Origin: Eubacteriales bacterium | GTDB taxonomy: Bacteria > Bacillota_A > Clostridia > Christensenellales > Aristaeellaceae | Assembly: GCA_030528845.1 (NCBI GenBank) | Contig: JAUMYC010000012.1 | Location: 1-23,241, forward strand | Length of the DNA stretch: 23,241 nt | Direction: 5' to 3' | In this document: positions 7,233 to 14,893 of the stretch, piece by piece | Numbering within the stretch: position 1 is the stretch's first letter | How the letters are laid out: each line of letters opens with the position of its first letter | Made by a program: the position numbers and the translations under genes | Notes under the pieces: model-generated | The model's input: only the letters and a program-made list of their open reading frames with translations | What the model was told of the DNA's origin: nothing | Database searches by the model: none

Positions 7233-7724
7233 TTATTTCTGCAGTTGTACGGTCGCGATATGCCTTGCCGGGAAAAATTCGTACAGATACAGCTGCGTCA
7301 CCGTGCCTTCAAAGGCGCCAAAATCGCTCAGGACGCTCTGCGCGGCACGCAGGACAGCCTCCGGCTCGTCGATGAGCAAAGTGCTGTGCGCCGTCCAGCC
7401 ATGGCTTTCGCCGAACCGCTCTTTGAGGTCCAGCAGCGCATGATTCACATCCGGCGCGACGAACAGCACCTTTCCGCCGCCGAACACGCCGATGTGATTG
7501 AAGGTGACGGGGAACGCCTTTATCTGCGCGGCGGTCTCCTGCAGCAGAGCGCACAGCCGCTCCTCCGCTTGCGTCGGAAACGATCCGAGGGTGATATGCT
7601 GCGGGATGTTCTTGGTGTGCGTGCCGACGAACCCTTCCGCATACAGCCTGTTTTGCCATGCCTGCAGCTTCTGCTCGGTCGGCGCATCGTAGCCGGCCAG
7701 AACATACAGCAGCTTTTCCGCCAT
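7233..7724 (-). CDS. 2H phosphoesterase / 2'-5' RNA ligase-like protein
   Basis: This 163-residue protein carries the two HxT signatures of the 2H superfamily: HIT at 43-45 within PQHITLGSF, and HST at 113-115 within WTAHSTLLI. In characterised members the two histidines and two threonines or serines form the active site that cleaves cyclic phosphates or ligates RNA ends. The length agrees with single-domain bacterial members. The start ATG is preceded by GAGGAGAGG. It lies 62 bases after the homocysteine methyltransferase-like gene on the same strand, so the two may share a transcript, though no functional link is obvious. The family is clear; the substrate is unknown. Confidence 0.82.
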   Translation of the reverse strand: MAEKLLYVLAGYDAPTEQKLQAWQNRLYAEGFVGTHTKNIPQHITLGSFPTQAEERLCALLQETAAQIKAFPVTFNHIGVFGGGKVLFVAPDVNHALLDLKERFGESHGWTAHSTLLIDEPEAVLRAAQSVLSDFGAFEGTVTQLYLYEFFPARHIATVQLQK

Positions 7725-7786
7725 GTTCCTCTCCTCTTTTCTGTTTTCGTCTCCCGCTCGTGGAGTGCTTCTTTCCTCGGTTTCTG

Positions 7787-9007
7787 TCAGCCGAGATCGC
7801 CGACGCGCACGGCGCCGTATTTTTCGATGACGGCGGCACAGCTGTCCGGCGCGCAGACCGCCGCAACGCCGACATAGGCGCGCAGCGCGGCTTCGAGCAC
7901 CTCCGCATCCTCGGCAATAAAGCCCAGCGGCGCGTGCGTCGCGGTGACGGCCATGGCGATGTCCTCGGCCGCGTCTTCGGCGTCGCTCTCGCGCAGGTCG
8001 ATCACGGCCAGCAGCGTATCGTCCTCGATATCGTACAGATCGTCGATATCGTCCACAAGTTCCTTATTCTCCAGCGCATCGCCGAGCTCAGCATATTTGC
8101 GCGATGAGCAGACATACGTCTTCTCTTCGGCGATCGGCTGCGCAGCGGGATATTCTTTGGCCGCAAGGGCGAGCAGTCGGATGTGCTCCGGAGTCGTGCC
8201 GCAGCAGCCGCCGACCGCAGCCGCGCCCGCTTCCAGAATGGGCCGCATCTCCTGCACAAAGCGCTCCGGGCCAAAGGGATACGTCGTCTTTCCGTTCACC
8301 ATCTCCGGGAGGCCCGCGTTGGGCTCCACGATGATCGGCAGATCCACGACGGAGCGCATTTTCCGGAGCGGGCCGACCATGAGCTCGGGGCCGCCGGAGC
8401 AGTTCATGCCCACGGCGAGCGCCCCCAGCGCTTTTGCGATGATCGCCGCGCATTCGGGCGTGCCGCCGGTCATGGTGCGGCCGGAGGCTTCAAAGCTGAA
8501 GGACGCGGCGAACGGCATGCCCTCTTCCTTTGCGGCGAGCATGCCCGTGCGGCCCTCGCCGATATCGGTCATCGTCTCCATGAGCGCAAAATCCGCCCCC
8601 TTGCCCGCGCGGATCTGCTCGCGATAGCCCGCGATCGCATCCTTGGCGTGCAGCGTGCCCATCGGATAGAGCATATCGCCCGTCGGGCCGACGTCCAGCG
8701 CGACGAAGCCCTCTTCTCCCGCTTCCGCGCGCGCATTTTCGACCGCTTTGCCGACGATCTCTTCGATGCGCCCGCGCAGGCCGTGCTTGCCCAGCTTCAC
8801 CGGCGAAGAGCCGAACGTATCTGTGATCACGATATCCGCGCCCGCGTCGAGATAGGCGCGATGGATCCCGCAGATCGTCTGCGGGCTTTCCGCGCCGACG
8901 AGATCCGGACAGGCGGCTTCCACGCCCATTTCGCTCAGCAGCGCGCCCATGCTCCCGTCGATGATCACCCTGCCCTCCCGCAGGCGCTGTACAATGTCTT
9001 TTTTCAT
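7787..9007 (-). CDS. Homocysteine S-methyltransferase-domain protein with a short extra C-terminal domain
   Basis: Residues 1 to about 285 form a zinc-dependent homocysteine-binding barrel like the N-terminal module of methionine synthase. IIDGSMGALL is near the start, and the three zinc cysteines are visible as MNCSGGP (Cys203) and GGCCGTTPEH (Cys268, Cys269). EPNAGLP (about 228-234) is also typical. Residues about 290-406 are unusual: an acidic stretch (LVDDIDDLYDIEDDTLLAV) is followed by PLGFIAEDAEVLEAALRAYVGVAAVC, which faintly recalls the end of a methionine synthase pterin-binding domain. No cobalamin-binding domain is present. The start at 9007 has GGAGGAG upstream. It could be a split methionine synthase subunit or a B12-independent methyltransferase using another donor such as S-methylmethionine. 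Confidence 0.85.
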   Translation of the reverse strand: MKKDIVQRLREGRVIIDGSMGALLSEMGVEAACPDLVGAESPQTICGIHRAYLDAGADIVITDTFGSSPVKLGKHGLRGRIEEIVGKAVENARAEAGEEGFVALDVGPTGDMLYPMGTLHAKDAIAGYREQIRAGKGADFALMETMTDIGEGRTGMLAAKEEGMPFAASFSFEASGRTMTGGTPECAAIIAKALGALAVGMNCSGGPELMVGPLRKMRSVVDLPIIVEPNAGLPEMVNGKTTYPFGPERFVQEMRPILEAGAAAVGGCCGTTPEHIRLLALAAKEYPAAQPIAEEKTYVCSSRKYAELGDALENKELVDDIDDLYDIEDDTLLAVIDLRESDAEDAAEDIAMAVTATHAPLGFIAEDAEVLEAALRAYVGVAAVCAPDSCAAVIEKYGAVRVGDLG

Positions 9008-9048
9008 TTTTTCTCTCCTCCGGTCTGCCTGAAAAATGTATGGAAAGA

Positions 9049-9078
9049 ATGGTAGCACAGAACCGGCGAAAATGCAAA
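9049..9078 (-). promoter_or_regulatory. Weak candidate promoter for the homocysteine methyltransferase-like gene
   Basis: On the minus strand TTTGCA (9073-9078) and TACCAT (9049-9054) are separated by 18 bases, with four matches each to the consensus hexamers. It lies in the 145-base divergent interval and its -35 is close to the -35 of the plus-strand promoter. Confidence 0.35.
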
Positions 9079-9080
9079 CC

Positions 9081-9109
9081 TTTTCATCCGCGCGAAAACG
9101 TGTTATAGT
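9081..9109 (+). promoter_or_regulatory. Promoter for the cysteine-rich protein gene
   Basis: TTTTCA (9081-9086) and TATAGT (9104-9109) are 17 bases apart, and TGT directly before the -10 makes it an extended -10. The gene start follows about 43 bases later. Confidence 0.55.
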
Positions 9110-9152
9110 AGTAGCGCTATCGTTTGCATGCTGAAAGGGGCTTATCTACCAC

Positions 9153-9662
9153 ATGAATACGGAACTGCTCGTACAGGCAAGAGATCTGCTGGAAAACCTC
9201 ACCCCCTTAAAAACAAACTGCGGTCTGTTATGCGGCGGCGCATGCTGCGACCCGGACGAAGACGGGCAAGGCGGCGTGCTGCTTTTCCCCGGCGAGAGGG
9301 AGATCCTGCAAAACGAAGAATGGATGCAGGTGCTGCCCTCTCCGATGCCCGTCGACGGCATCGACTACGGCATGATGGTGTGCAAGGGCGTGTGCGAGCG
9401 CTCGATGCGCCCGCTGGGCTGCCGCATCTTTCCTCTGACGCCCGTTCGCTCCAAGAAGGGCGGCTGGAAGGTGCGCACGGACAGGCGCGCTTGGGCCATG
9501 TGCCCGCTCATGTCCAGCGGCGTGCGCGGGCTCGATCCGCAGTTCGTCTCGACCGTGCAGGAGGTCTTCAACCTCCTCGGCACAGACCCGGAGTACGACC
9601 GCTTTCTGGAAGAATGGCAGGATCTCGAGCAGAGCTACGCGGATTCCCCGTTCTTACTGTAA
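9153..9662 (+). CDS. Cysteine-rich YkgJ-like metal-cluster-binding protein
   Basis: This 169-residue cytosolic protein has eight conserved-looking cysteines: Cys23, 27, 31 and 32 in NCGLLCGGACC, Cys77 and 81 in CKGVC, Cys90 in RPLGCRIFPL, and Cys117 in AMCPLM. The spacing and the RPxxCRxFPL segment resemble the YkgJ/CxxxCxxCC family, which is thought to bind zinc or an iron-sulfur cluster. Its biochemical role is not established. The start ATG at 9153 has only a distant purine run (AAAGGGG, about 12 bases upstream), so translation may be weak. It is transcribed alone between divergent and convergent neighbours and ends at a strong terminator. Assignment to the family is from motif memory only. 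Confidence 0.72.
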   Translation: MNTELLVQARDLLENLTPLKTNCGLLCGGACCDPDEDGQGGVLLFPGEREILQNEEWMQVLPSPMPVDGIDYGMMVCKGVCERSMRPLGCRIFPLTPVRSKKGGWKVRTDRRAWAMCPLMSSGVRGLDPQFVSTVQEVFNLLGTDPEYDRFLEEWQDLEQSYADSPFLL

Positions 9663-9676
9663 TAATAAAACAGCAA

Positions 9677-9708
9677 CAGCCCTCCGCAATGCGCGGAGGG
9701 CTGTTTTT
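9677..9708 (+). terminator. Terminator after the cysteine-rich protein gene
   Basis: A perfect 11-bp stem, CAGCCCTCCGC/GCGGAGGGCTG, with a 5-nt loop and five T residues. The opposite strand continues TTGCTGTTTTATT, so it may also stop transcripts from the convergent peptidoglycan-binding lipoprotein gene. Confidence 0.88.
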
Positions 9709-9710
9709 CA

Positions 9711-9776
9711 GATCATATTCTGTTTTATGTTCATTTCAGACTACGGTCTGCTTTTACTATCGTTTTTCGAGACTTC
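9711..9776. repeat. Three small inverted repeats after the lipoprotein gene
   Basis: On the plus strand this stretch contains CAGATCATATTCTG (9711-9724 region), CAGACTACGGTCTG and GAGACTTCGGTCTG in sequence, each a 4- or 5-bp stem with a short loop, separated by T-rich spacers. On the minus strand the last two contain CAGACCGNAGTC. The same 12-mer occurs twice inside the adjacent coding repeats (EQTGV codons). The units may be hairpins or remnants of the coding repeat. Confidence 0.45.
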
Positions 9777-9782
9777 GGTCTG

Positions 9783-11699
9783 TTATCCTCCGAATTCGAT
9801 GTAGCTGTTGTAATACGCCGCGTCGGAGAAGAGATATGCCTGAAATTCAGCCGAGGCGAAATCGTCGATGCACGCCATGCCGCGCATCTGCTGCGCGAGC
9901 TGCACCGCCGCAAGCGTGTTCATCGTGAACTTGCCCGCGATGCTCGCGTCGTAATCCGGGAAGAAGCCCAGTTCCACGAGGCGCAGCTGCATATCGTAGA
10001 CGGCCTCGCCCGTGTCGCCCGCGTGCAGATGCCCGTATTGCAGGGCCTGCTCATAGGACGGCGCGGACAGGTCCAGAGCGCGTTCCATGAACGCATAAGT
10101 CGCGATGCCGTTTTCTTCATAACCGAGCACGCTTTGCAGCGCCTGCACGGCGGCTGTCGTCTGCGTGAGATAATTGCCGCCCGGCTCGCCGTAAAAATAC
10201 CCCAGCTCCTTGAGCGCCTGCTGCAGCGTGCGCACCTTTTCGCCCGTATCGTTCGGCTGCAGGATGACCTGATAACGGTCGGGCTCCTCGCCTTCTGGGA
10301 AACTGCTTCCGCCGCCGACATCATCAAAGATGCTCTCATACGGCGCGATCTGATCGGAGAAGATGAATTTGTACAGCTGTTCAGTAACGACTCCGGTCTT
10401 TTTTGTGCCGGCCTGCTCCTGTACGAGCAGGATCGCGCCCTCCGTCTGGCCCAGGAAATTGCCGGTCGCGCTGGCGTCGAGGTAACCCAGCTCGATCAGG
10501 CGCTGCTGCAGACGGCGTACCGTCTCGCCCGAATCGCCGTATTTCAGCGTCCACTCCTGCTGCGGAGCGGGAGTCGGCTGCGAAGGCGCAGGCGTTGCAG
10601 AGCCCGGCGTGTAATACGGAGCCGAGGATGAATAAAGTTTTTCCTGCAGTGCAGCTGTAGCGACTCCGGTCTGTTCCCAACCCAACGCCTTCTGGAACAG
10701 CTTCACTGCAGCCGTCGTTTTGGTCAAATAATTGCCGCCGAGCTCGCCGTCAAAATAACCGAGCTCCTTGAGCCGCTTCTGCATGTTCCGCACAGCCGTG
10801 CTGCTGTCGCCGGGCACGAGCTGCGTATAGCCGCCGGAAGGGGCTTTTGTCGCCGCCGGAGCAGCTGGATTCGAGCCGGAATACTTCGGCGCGGAGCCGG
10901 AATAGAGATAACTCTGCAGAGAGGCAGTAGCGACTCCGGTCTGTTCCCAGCCCAATGCCTTCTGGAACAGCTTGACAGCCTGCTCCGTGACGGCGCCGTA
11001 CGCCCCGTCGGCCTTGTCCGCCAGATATCCCAGCTGGATCAGCCGCGTCTGCAGCTTTGTCACCTCAGCGCCTTTGTAGCCCCGCTGCAGCAGGGCGTAT
11101 CCCTCCTGCGTGGAAGGCTTGGGCGTCGGGTCGTACACGACCGCGCCGCTGTTGACCATCTCGGCGTAGGTCTTCACGTTTGCATAGAGGTATTTGAGCG
11201 TGAGGTAATCCGCCTCGCCGGTGGCCGTCAGGCCCATGGTCTCCTGAAAGAGGCGCACGGCAGACTCGGTCTTGGAGCCGAATTTTCCGTCTGCGCCGCC
11301 GGAGAGATAGCCCAGCTCGATCAGGCGCTGCTGCATGAGCAGCACGTTATTGCCTTTGCTGCCGTAGGAGAGCTCTTCGTCGCGCGGGCCGGGCGTGGGC
11401 GTCGGCCTGGGGGTCGGCGTCGGCTTGGGCGTGGGCAGATAGATAGTACCGCCCGTGCCGGGCACGTTCTGCCAGTCCAGCGGCTTCGCCGTGGGCGTCG
11501 GCGCAGGCGTGGGCATGGCCGGAGCGGGCGTCGGCGTCGTGACCGCTGCGGGCGCCCGCGTCGGGAATGGCACGTTCGCATCCACGTCAAAGCCGGACAG
11601 CGGGTCGTTCACCTGATCCGGCGTCGAGCCGCAGCCGACCAGCAGCAACGCGCCCAGCGCGAGGCATATCAGTAATATCCATTTGTATGTATGCTTCAT
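9783..11699 (-). CDS. Lipoprotein with six peptidoglycan-binding repeats
   Basis: This 638-residue protein starts with a lipoprotein signal peptide: MKHTYKWILLICLALGALLLVGC, with Cys23 as the predicted lipidated residue. A Pro/Thr-rich linker (about 47-108) would reach through the wall. Six PG_binding_1-type repeats follow at about 113-164, 207-258, 297-348, 388-440, 483-534 and 561-615, each with the pattern G..V..LQ.RL.ELGYL...G.YG..T..AV..FQ. Pro/Ala/Ser linkers separate several of them. No catalytic domain is seen, so it is probably a structural wall-binding protein. Repeats 2 and 3 share KLFQKALGWEQTGVATA exactly. The start is preceded by GGAGGAG. It follows the membrane protein gene by 82 bases and may share its transcript. 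Confidence 0.9.
   Translation of the reverse strand: MKHTYKWILLICLALGALLLVGCGSTPDQVNDPLSGFDVDANVPFPTRAPAAVTTPTPAPAMPTPAPTPTAKPLDWQNVPGTGGTIYLPTPKPTPTPRPTPTPGPRDEELSYGSKGNNVLLMQQRLIELGYLSGGADGKFGSKTESAVRLFQETMGLTATGEADYLTLKYLYANVKTYAEMVNSGAVVYDPTPKPSTQEGYALLQRGYKGAEVTKLQTRLIQLGYLADKADGAYGAVTEQAVKLFQKALGWEQTGVATASLQSYLYSGSAPKYSGSNPAAPAATKAPSGGYTQLVPGDSSTAVRNMQKRLKELGYFDGELGGNYLTKTTAAVKLFQKALGWEQTGVATAALQEKLYSSSAPYYTPGSATPAPSQPTPAPQQEWTLKYGDSGETVRRLQQRLIELGYLDASATGNFLGQTEGAILLVQEQAGTKKTGVVTEQLYKFIFSDQIAPYESIFDDVGGGSSFPEGEEPDRYQVILQPNDTGEKVRTLQQALKELGYFYGEPGGNYLTQTTAAVQALQSVLGYEENGIATYAFMERALDLSAPSYEQALQYGHLHAGDTGEAVYDMQLRLVELGFFPDYDASIAGKFTMNTLAAVQLAQQMRGMACIDDFASAEFQAYLFSDAAYYNSYIEFGG
10657..10703 (-). 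repeat. Copy A of a 47-bp coding repeat in the lipoprotein gene
   Basis: This segment matches 10927-10973 at 45 of 47 bases and lies exactly 270 bases (90 codons) from it. It encodes the end of peptidoglycan-binding repeat 3 and points to a recent in-frame duplication or gene conversion. Confidence 0.85.
10927..10973 (-). repeat. Copy B of the 47-bp coding repeat in the lipoprotein gene
   Basis: This segment encodes the end of peptidoglycan-binding repeat 2. It differs from copy A only at two positions, and both changes are synonymous or nearly so in the shared KLFQKALGWEQTGVAT stretch. Confidence 0.85.
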
Positions 11700-11781
11700 A
11701 GGATCTCCTCCTGTTCGATCTGTCCTTCAGACGGGCGTTTTTTGCGATTTGTTGCCTTTTCCCCGCCTGTTCAGACATTTT

Positions 11782-13695
11782 TCAGCCCATGCCTACCTCA
11801 TAAACGCGCACCTGCCCGTTTTCGTAGGCCAGAGCAAGGTTTTCCTGCATCCAACGCTCGTCCACATAAAACTGGCTGCGCTCATAGGCGGAGACCATGA
11901 TGTATTCGACGTCATACTGCGCAAAGAGATGCGCGCTCTCTCCCGGAGCCTGATACATGCGCGCAACATCCGCCGCGCGCTGCGAATAATCCAGCCCGTG
12001 GGTGGAGAGGAAATTATCCGGCCCGCACACGACATTTCTGCCTGCGAGCACGGAGGCAAGGCAATTATGCTGCCTTCCGGCCAGCACGACGCAGTGCTCC
12101 GGCGTTTCTTCCCGCAGGAAATCCGCCGCGGCGACCTCGTCCGCGCTGAAGATCTGATAATCCGAGACGACCTCTCTGCCCACGCTCAGCACGCCGCTGA
12201 GCAGGCACACGCCCATGAAGCAGGCGGCGAGCCACCTGCGGCCGGGCAGATCGCGCAGACGATCGTACAGGGCGACCAGATAGGCTCCCAGCAGCGGGCA
12301 GGCGACCAGATACGCCGCGTACATGATCTTGTTGTTGTCATACAGGAGCATCTGGAAGCGGAAAAGATTGGCCACGACAAACGCGAGCGCCGCGCCGACC
12401 GCCAGCGCCTTTGCGCGCGGCTTTGCCGCAAAGGCGGCGGGCACGAGCAGCAAAAACGCCGGACCGACGTTCTTCACCCAGAACCAGAGCGTCTCATCGC
12501 GCAAGTTATGCCCGGTGTTGTTCACCCAGCCGGGCCAGAAGGCCAGCGCCCCTGCCCCGCTCGTCTGCGGAAGCGTCCAGAGCAGCAGCTGCGGCAGCGC
12601 CATCAGCACGGCGATCGCCCCGTAGAGGATATACCCGCCCAGCGCGCGCGCGGAACGGCTGCGCACGCCCTGCACAGTCATCGCACCGAGCGTGATCAGG
12701 CCGAGCGCAAGGAAGGAATGGGTATGCACCATGGGCATCGCGCCCGCCAGCACCCCCAGCTTGATCCACACGCGCTTTTCCTGCGGCCGCTGCATCGCGT
12801 CGCACAGCAGCCACAGCGCGGGGATGAGCAGCGCAAAGCCGGCCAGGAACGTCCTCTGCGGCAGCAGCATGTCGCACAGCACGTTCACCCAGCGCAAATT
12901 GAGCTCCGGCATATTCGCCGGGGCGAGATAATAGCCCGTGAAGATATCGATCACGGCAGAGGGATCCTCCGCGACGAAATCAAACGCATAGAGAAAACCG
13001 AGGCCGCCGTTGAGGAAAAACAGCAAAAACGCGACGGTGCTCGCGCGCATGCAGCCGGTCAGCTTCATGGAAAGCAGCACAAAGCCCCAGAAGACCAGTA
13101 CGCCCATGAGCACGCCGGGAACGATCATCGCCCAGGACAGGGGCGTGCCAAAGAGCACCATCGAGGCCGAGAGGGCGTCCGCAAGGAAGGGATAGCCCAG
13201 CAGCGAACCCGGCAGGATGGAATACTCCGGCGGGAAGGCCGCGTTCTGCAGGCTGGTGATGATCGCGGAATGCATGCAGATATCGCCGTAGGTGCTCTGC
13301 CCGACGTGCAGCGCGCCGTCCACCTCCCGGAAGTAGTGCGTATACTGCAAAAATGCAAACAGCAGCGCAAACGGCACGACCAGCGCGAGCGTCTGGCGGA
13401 GAGGAGGCAGGGCGTCCGGCAGCGGTTTCCCTCCGGCACGCCTGCCGAGGAAAAAGCCCGCCGCGCCCAGCGCAAGAGCCGAGGCCAGCGCGCAATAATG
13501 CGCCTTGGCCGTGAAGCCAAAGGGAAACGCCCAGAGCGCAGGCAGCCACATCATCAGCACAAGGCCCGCCGTCAGGCCAAGCCAGATACGCAGCGCGCTC
13601 TTCCTGCGCGCAAACACGCCTTCACACAGCAAAACGCCCGCCATTTCAAAGAGCAAAAGCAAAACGATCCCCAGCATCGTCCAGTCCCCCATCAT
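11782..13695 (-). CDS. Large polytopic membrane protein, GT-C glycosyltransferase-like
   Basis: This 637-residue protein has about a dozen hydrophobic segments over its first 500 residues and a soluble C-terminal tail of about 120 residues (DYQIFSADEVAAADFLREETPEHCVVL onward). The stretch GQSTYGDICMHSAIITSLQNAAFPPEY after an early membrane segment resembles the first extracellular loop of GT-C lipid-linked glycosyltransferases, where an acidic residue and a His are common. The tail resembles the extracytoplasmic domain of such enzymes. Function is inferred, not shown. The start is uncertain: the ATG at 13695 has no clear ribosome binding site, while an in-frame ATG at 13677 follows GGGGGA. 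The lipoprotein gene follows on the same strand. A cre site overlaps its putative promoter. Confidence 0.6.
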   Translation of the reverse strand: MMGDWTMLGIVLLLLFEMAGVLLCEGVFARRKSALRIWLGLTAGLVLMMWLPALWAFPFGFTAKAHYCALASALALGAAGFFLGRRAGGKPLPDALPPLRQTLALVVPFALLFAFLQYTHYFREVDGALHVGQSTYGDICMHSAIITSLQNAAFPPEYSILPGSLLGYPFLADALSASMVLFGTPLSWAMIVPGVLMGVLVFWGFVLLSMKLTGCMRASTVAFLLFFLNGGLGFLYAFDFVAEDPSAVIDIFTGYYLAPANMPELNLRWVNVLCDMLLPQRTFLAGFALLIPALWLLCDAMQRPQEKRVWIKLGVLAGAMPMVHTHSFLALGLITLGAMTVQGVRSRSARALGGYILYGAIAVLMALPQLLLWTLPQTSGAGALAFWPGWVNNTGHNLRDETLWFWVKNVGPAFLLLVPAAFAAKPRAKALAVGAALAFVVANLFRFQMLLYDNNKIMYAAYLVACPLLGAYLVALYDRLRDLPGRRWLAACFMGVCLLSGVLSVGREVVSDYQIFSADEVAAADFLREETPEHCVVLAGRQHNCLASVLAGRNVVCGPDNFLSTHGLDYSQRAADVARMYQAPGESAHLFAQYDVEYIMVSAYERSQFYVDERWMQENLALAYENGQVRVYEVGMG

Positions 13696-13713
13696 CTATT
13701 CTGCAATATCCTT

Positions 13714-13742
13714 ATTGTATCATTGAAATGTAAACGCTTCCA
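13714..13742 (-). promoter_or_regulatory. Candidate promoter of the membrane protein gene
   Basis: The minus strand carries the extended -10 TGATACAAT (13714-13722) about 19 bases before the annotated start. The -35 position (13737-13742) is a weak TGGAAG, 17 bases upstream, and it lies inside the cre site. Confidence 0.45.
13729..13742. promoter_or_regulatory. cre site (CcpA-type catabolite operator)
   Basis: TGTAAACGCTTCCA matches the Gram-positive cre consensus TGWAARCGYTWNCW at every position. It sits 13 bases upstream of the -35 of the plus-strand isomerase promoter and overlaps the -35 and spacer of the minus-strand promoter. A different LacI-family regulator could also use such a site. 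Confidence 0.72.
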
Positions 13743-13755
13743 CTCCCCCTGTCTG

Positions 13756-13784
13756 TTTACAATTTCTTCCCAAAGCATTATAAT
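13756..13784 (+). promoter_or_regulatory. Promoter of the sugar isomerase/epimerase gene
   Basis: TTTACA (13756-13761) and a perfect TATAAT (13779-13784) are exactly 17 bases apart. This is the best sigma-A promoter in the window, and the gene starts about 66 bases later. Confidence 0.82.
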
Positions 13785-13850
13785 AGATGCAAGGTTCATT
13801 TTTTTATCCCGCGCGTACATTCATCCGCACAGAAAAAGGAGGAACCGCCC

Positions 13851-14822
13851 ATGAAACTCGGTATCAGCAGCTATTCTCTCAACAAGCGCATGCGCACCGG
13901 CGAAATGAGCATCTTCGACGTCATCGACTGGGCCAAGGCGCACGACTGCGCGCATCTCGAGCTCGTTCCCTTCAGCCTGCCGCTGCTGGGCGAAGACGGC
14001 AAGATCGACTATTCCTATGTCGGCCGGATCCGTGAAAAGGCGGAACAGGTGGGCATGCCGCTTTCCGTGTTCTCGCTCAACGCCTGCGTGCTCAAGCCGA
14101 CCGAGGAGGAGCGCCGCGCGGAGATCGAGCGCATCAAAATGTATATGGACATGGCGCATTTCCTCGGCATGAAAAAAATGCGTCACGATACCTGCTCCGG
14201 CCAGCATCCGGAAGGGATCAACACCCCCGAGCAGTTTGAAAAGGACTTCCCCGCTTTCGTCAGCGCCGTGCAGGAGCTGGCCGATTACGCGGCGAGCCTC
14301 GGCATGAGCACCACCCTTGAAAACCACGGCCTCTATGTCAACGGTGCGGACAGGGTCATCCGCCTGCTCAACGCGGCGAACAGGCCCAACGTGGGCATGA
14401 CCATGGACGTGGGCAATTTCCTGTGCGTGGACGACAAGCCCGAAGCGGCCGTGAAAAAGTGCGTGGGCTATGCCGACATGATCCACCTCAAGGACTTCTA
14501 CATCCGCGAAAAGGGCCGCATGCTCCCGCAGGACGGCATGTACACCGCCGGCGCAAAGGCGCCCCGTCCCGCGCAGCCCACCCCCGAGGAACTCAAAAAA
14601 ATGCCGCCGAGGCTGGGCTATGTGGGCACCTCCAGCGGCCTGAACATCCTGCGCGGCGCGATCCTCGGCCAGGGCGACATGGACATCTGGTCCATCCTCA
14701 AGACGGTCAAGGAAGCCGGCTACGACAAGGAGATCTCCATCGAATTCGAGGGCATGGAAGACTGCGAAGCCGCCACCGAGATCTGCCTGAACACGGCTCG
14801 GTATATCTGGGAGCGCGTCTGA
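13851..14822 (+). CDS. Sugar phosphate isomerase/epimerase-like TIM barrel
   Basis: This 323-residue protein belongs to the xylose isomerase-like TIM-barrel superfamily, whose members isomerise, epimerise or dehydrate sugars and inositols using a bound divalent metal. Expected metal ligands are visible: Glu157 in TTLENHG, Asp186 in TMDVGN, His212 in MIHLKDF and Glu298 in SIEFEG. An insertion of about 45 residues (about 222-268, Pro- and Lys-rich) lies between the last two. The start ATG has AAAAAGGAGG upstream. The gene is transcribed alone from a strong promoter next to a cre site and ends at a strong terminator, which suggests a sugar-catabolic role under carbon control. The exact substrate cannot be assigned. 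Confidence 0.85.
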   Translation: MKLGISSYSLNKRMRTGEMSIFDVIDWAKAHDCAHLELVPFSLPLLGEDGKIDYSYVGRIREKAEQVGMPLSVFSLNACVLKPTEEERRAEIERIKMYMDMAHFLGMKKMRHDTCSGQHPEGINTPEQFEKDFPAFVSAVQELADYAASLGMSTTLENHGLYVNGADRVIRLLNAANRPNVGMTMDVGNFLCVDDKPEAAVKKCVGYADMIHLKDFYIREKGRMLPQDGMYTAGAKAPRPAQPTPEELKKMPPRLGYVGTSSGLNILRGAILGQGDMDIWSILKTVKEAGYDKEISIEFEGMEDCEAATEICLNTARYIWERV

Positions 14823-14850
14823 CCGCTCCCCATGTTTTGACGCTTTGCAG

Positions 14851-14892
14851 GAACGGGGCGCGATGCTGTCGCGCTCCGTTCTTTTGTTATTT
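14851..14892 (+). terminator. Terminator after the sugar isomerase gene
   Basis: A 13-bp stem (GAACGGGGCGCGA pairs with TCGCGCTCCGTTC, one G-U) with a 5-nt loop is followed by TTTTGTTATTTT. Confidence 0.88.
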
Positions 14893-14893
14893 T

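Noticed and set aside
11683..13854. 723-codon plus-strand open frame opposite the membrane protein gene
   Set aside because: Its translation is rich in Arg, His and Gln with no domain signature, as expected for the reverse of a hydrophobic GC-rich gene.
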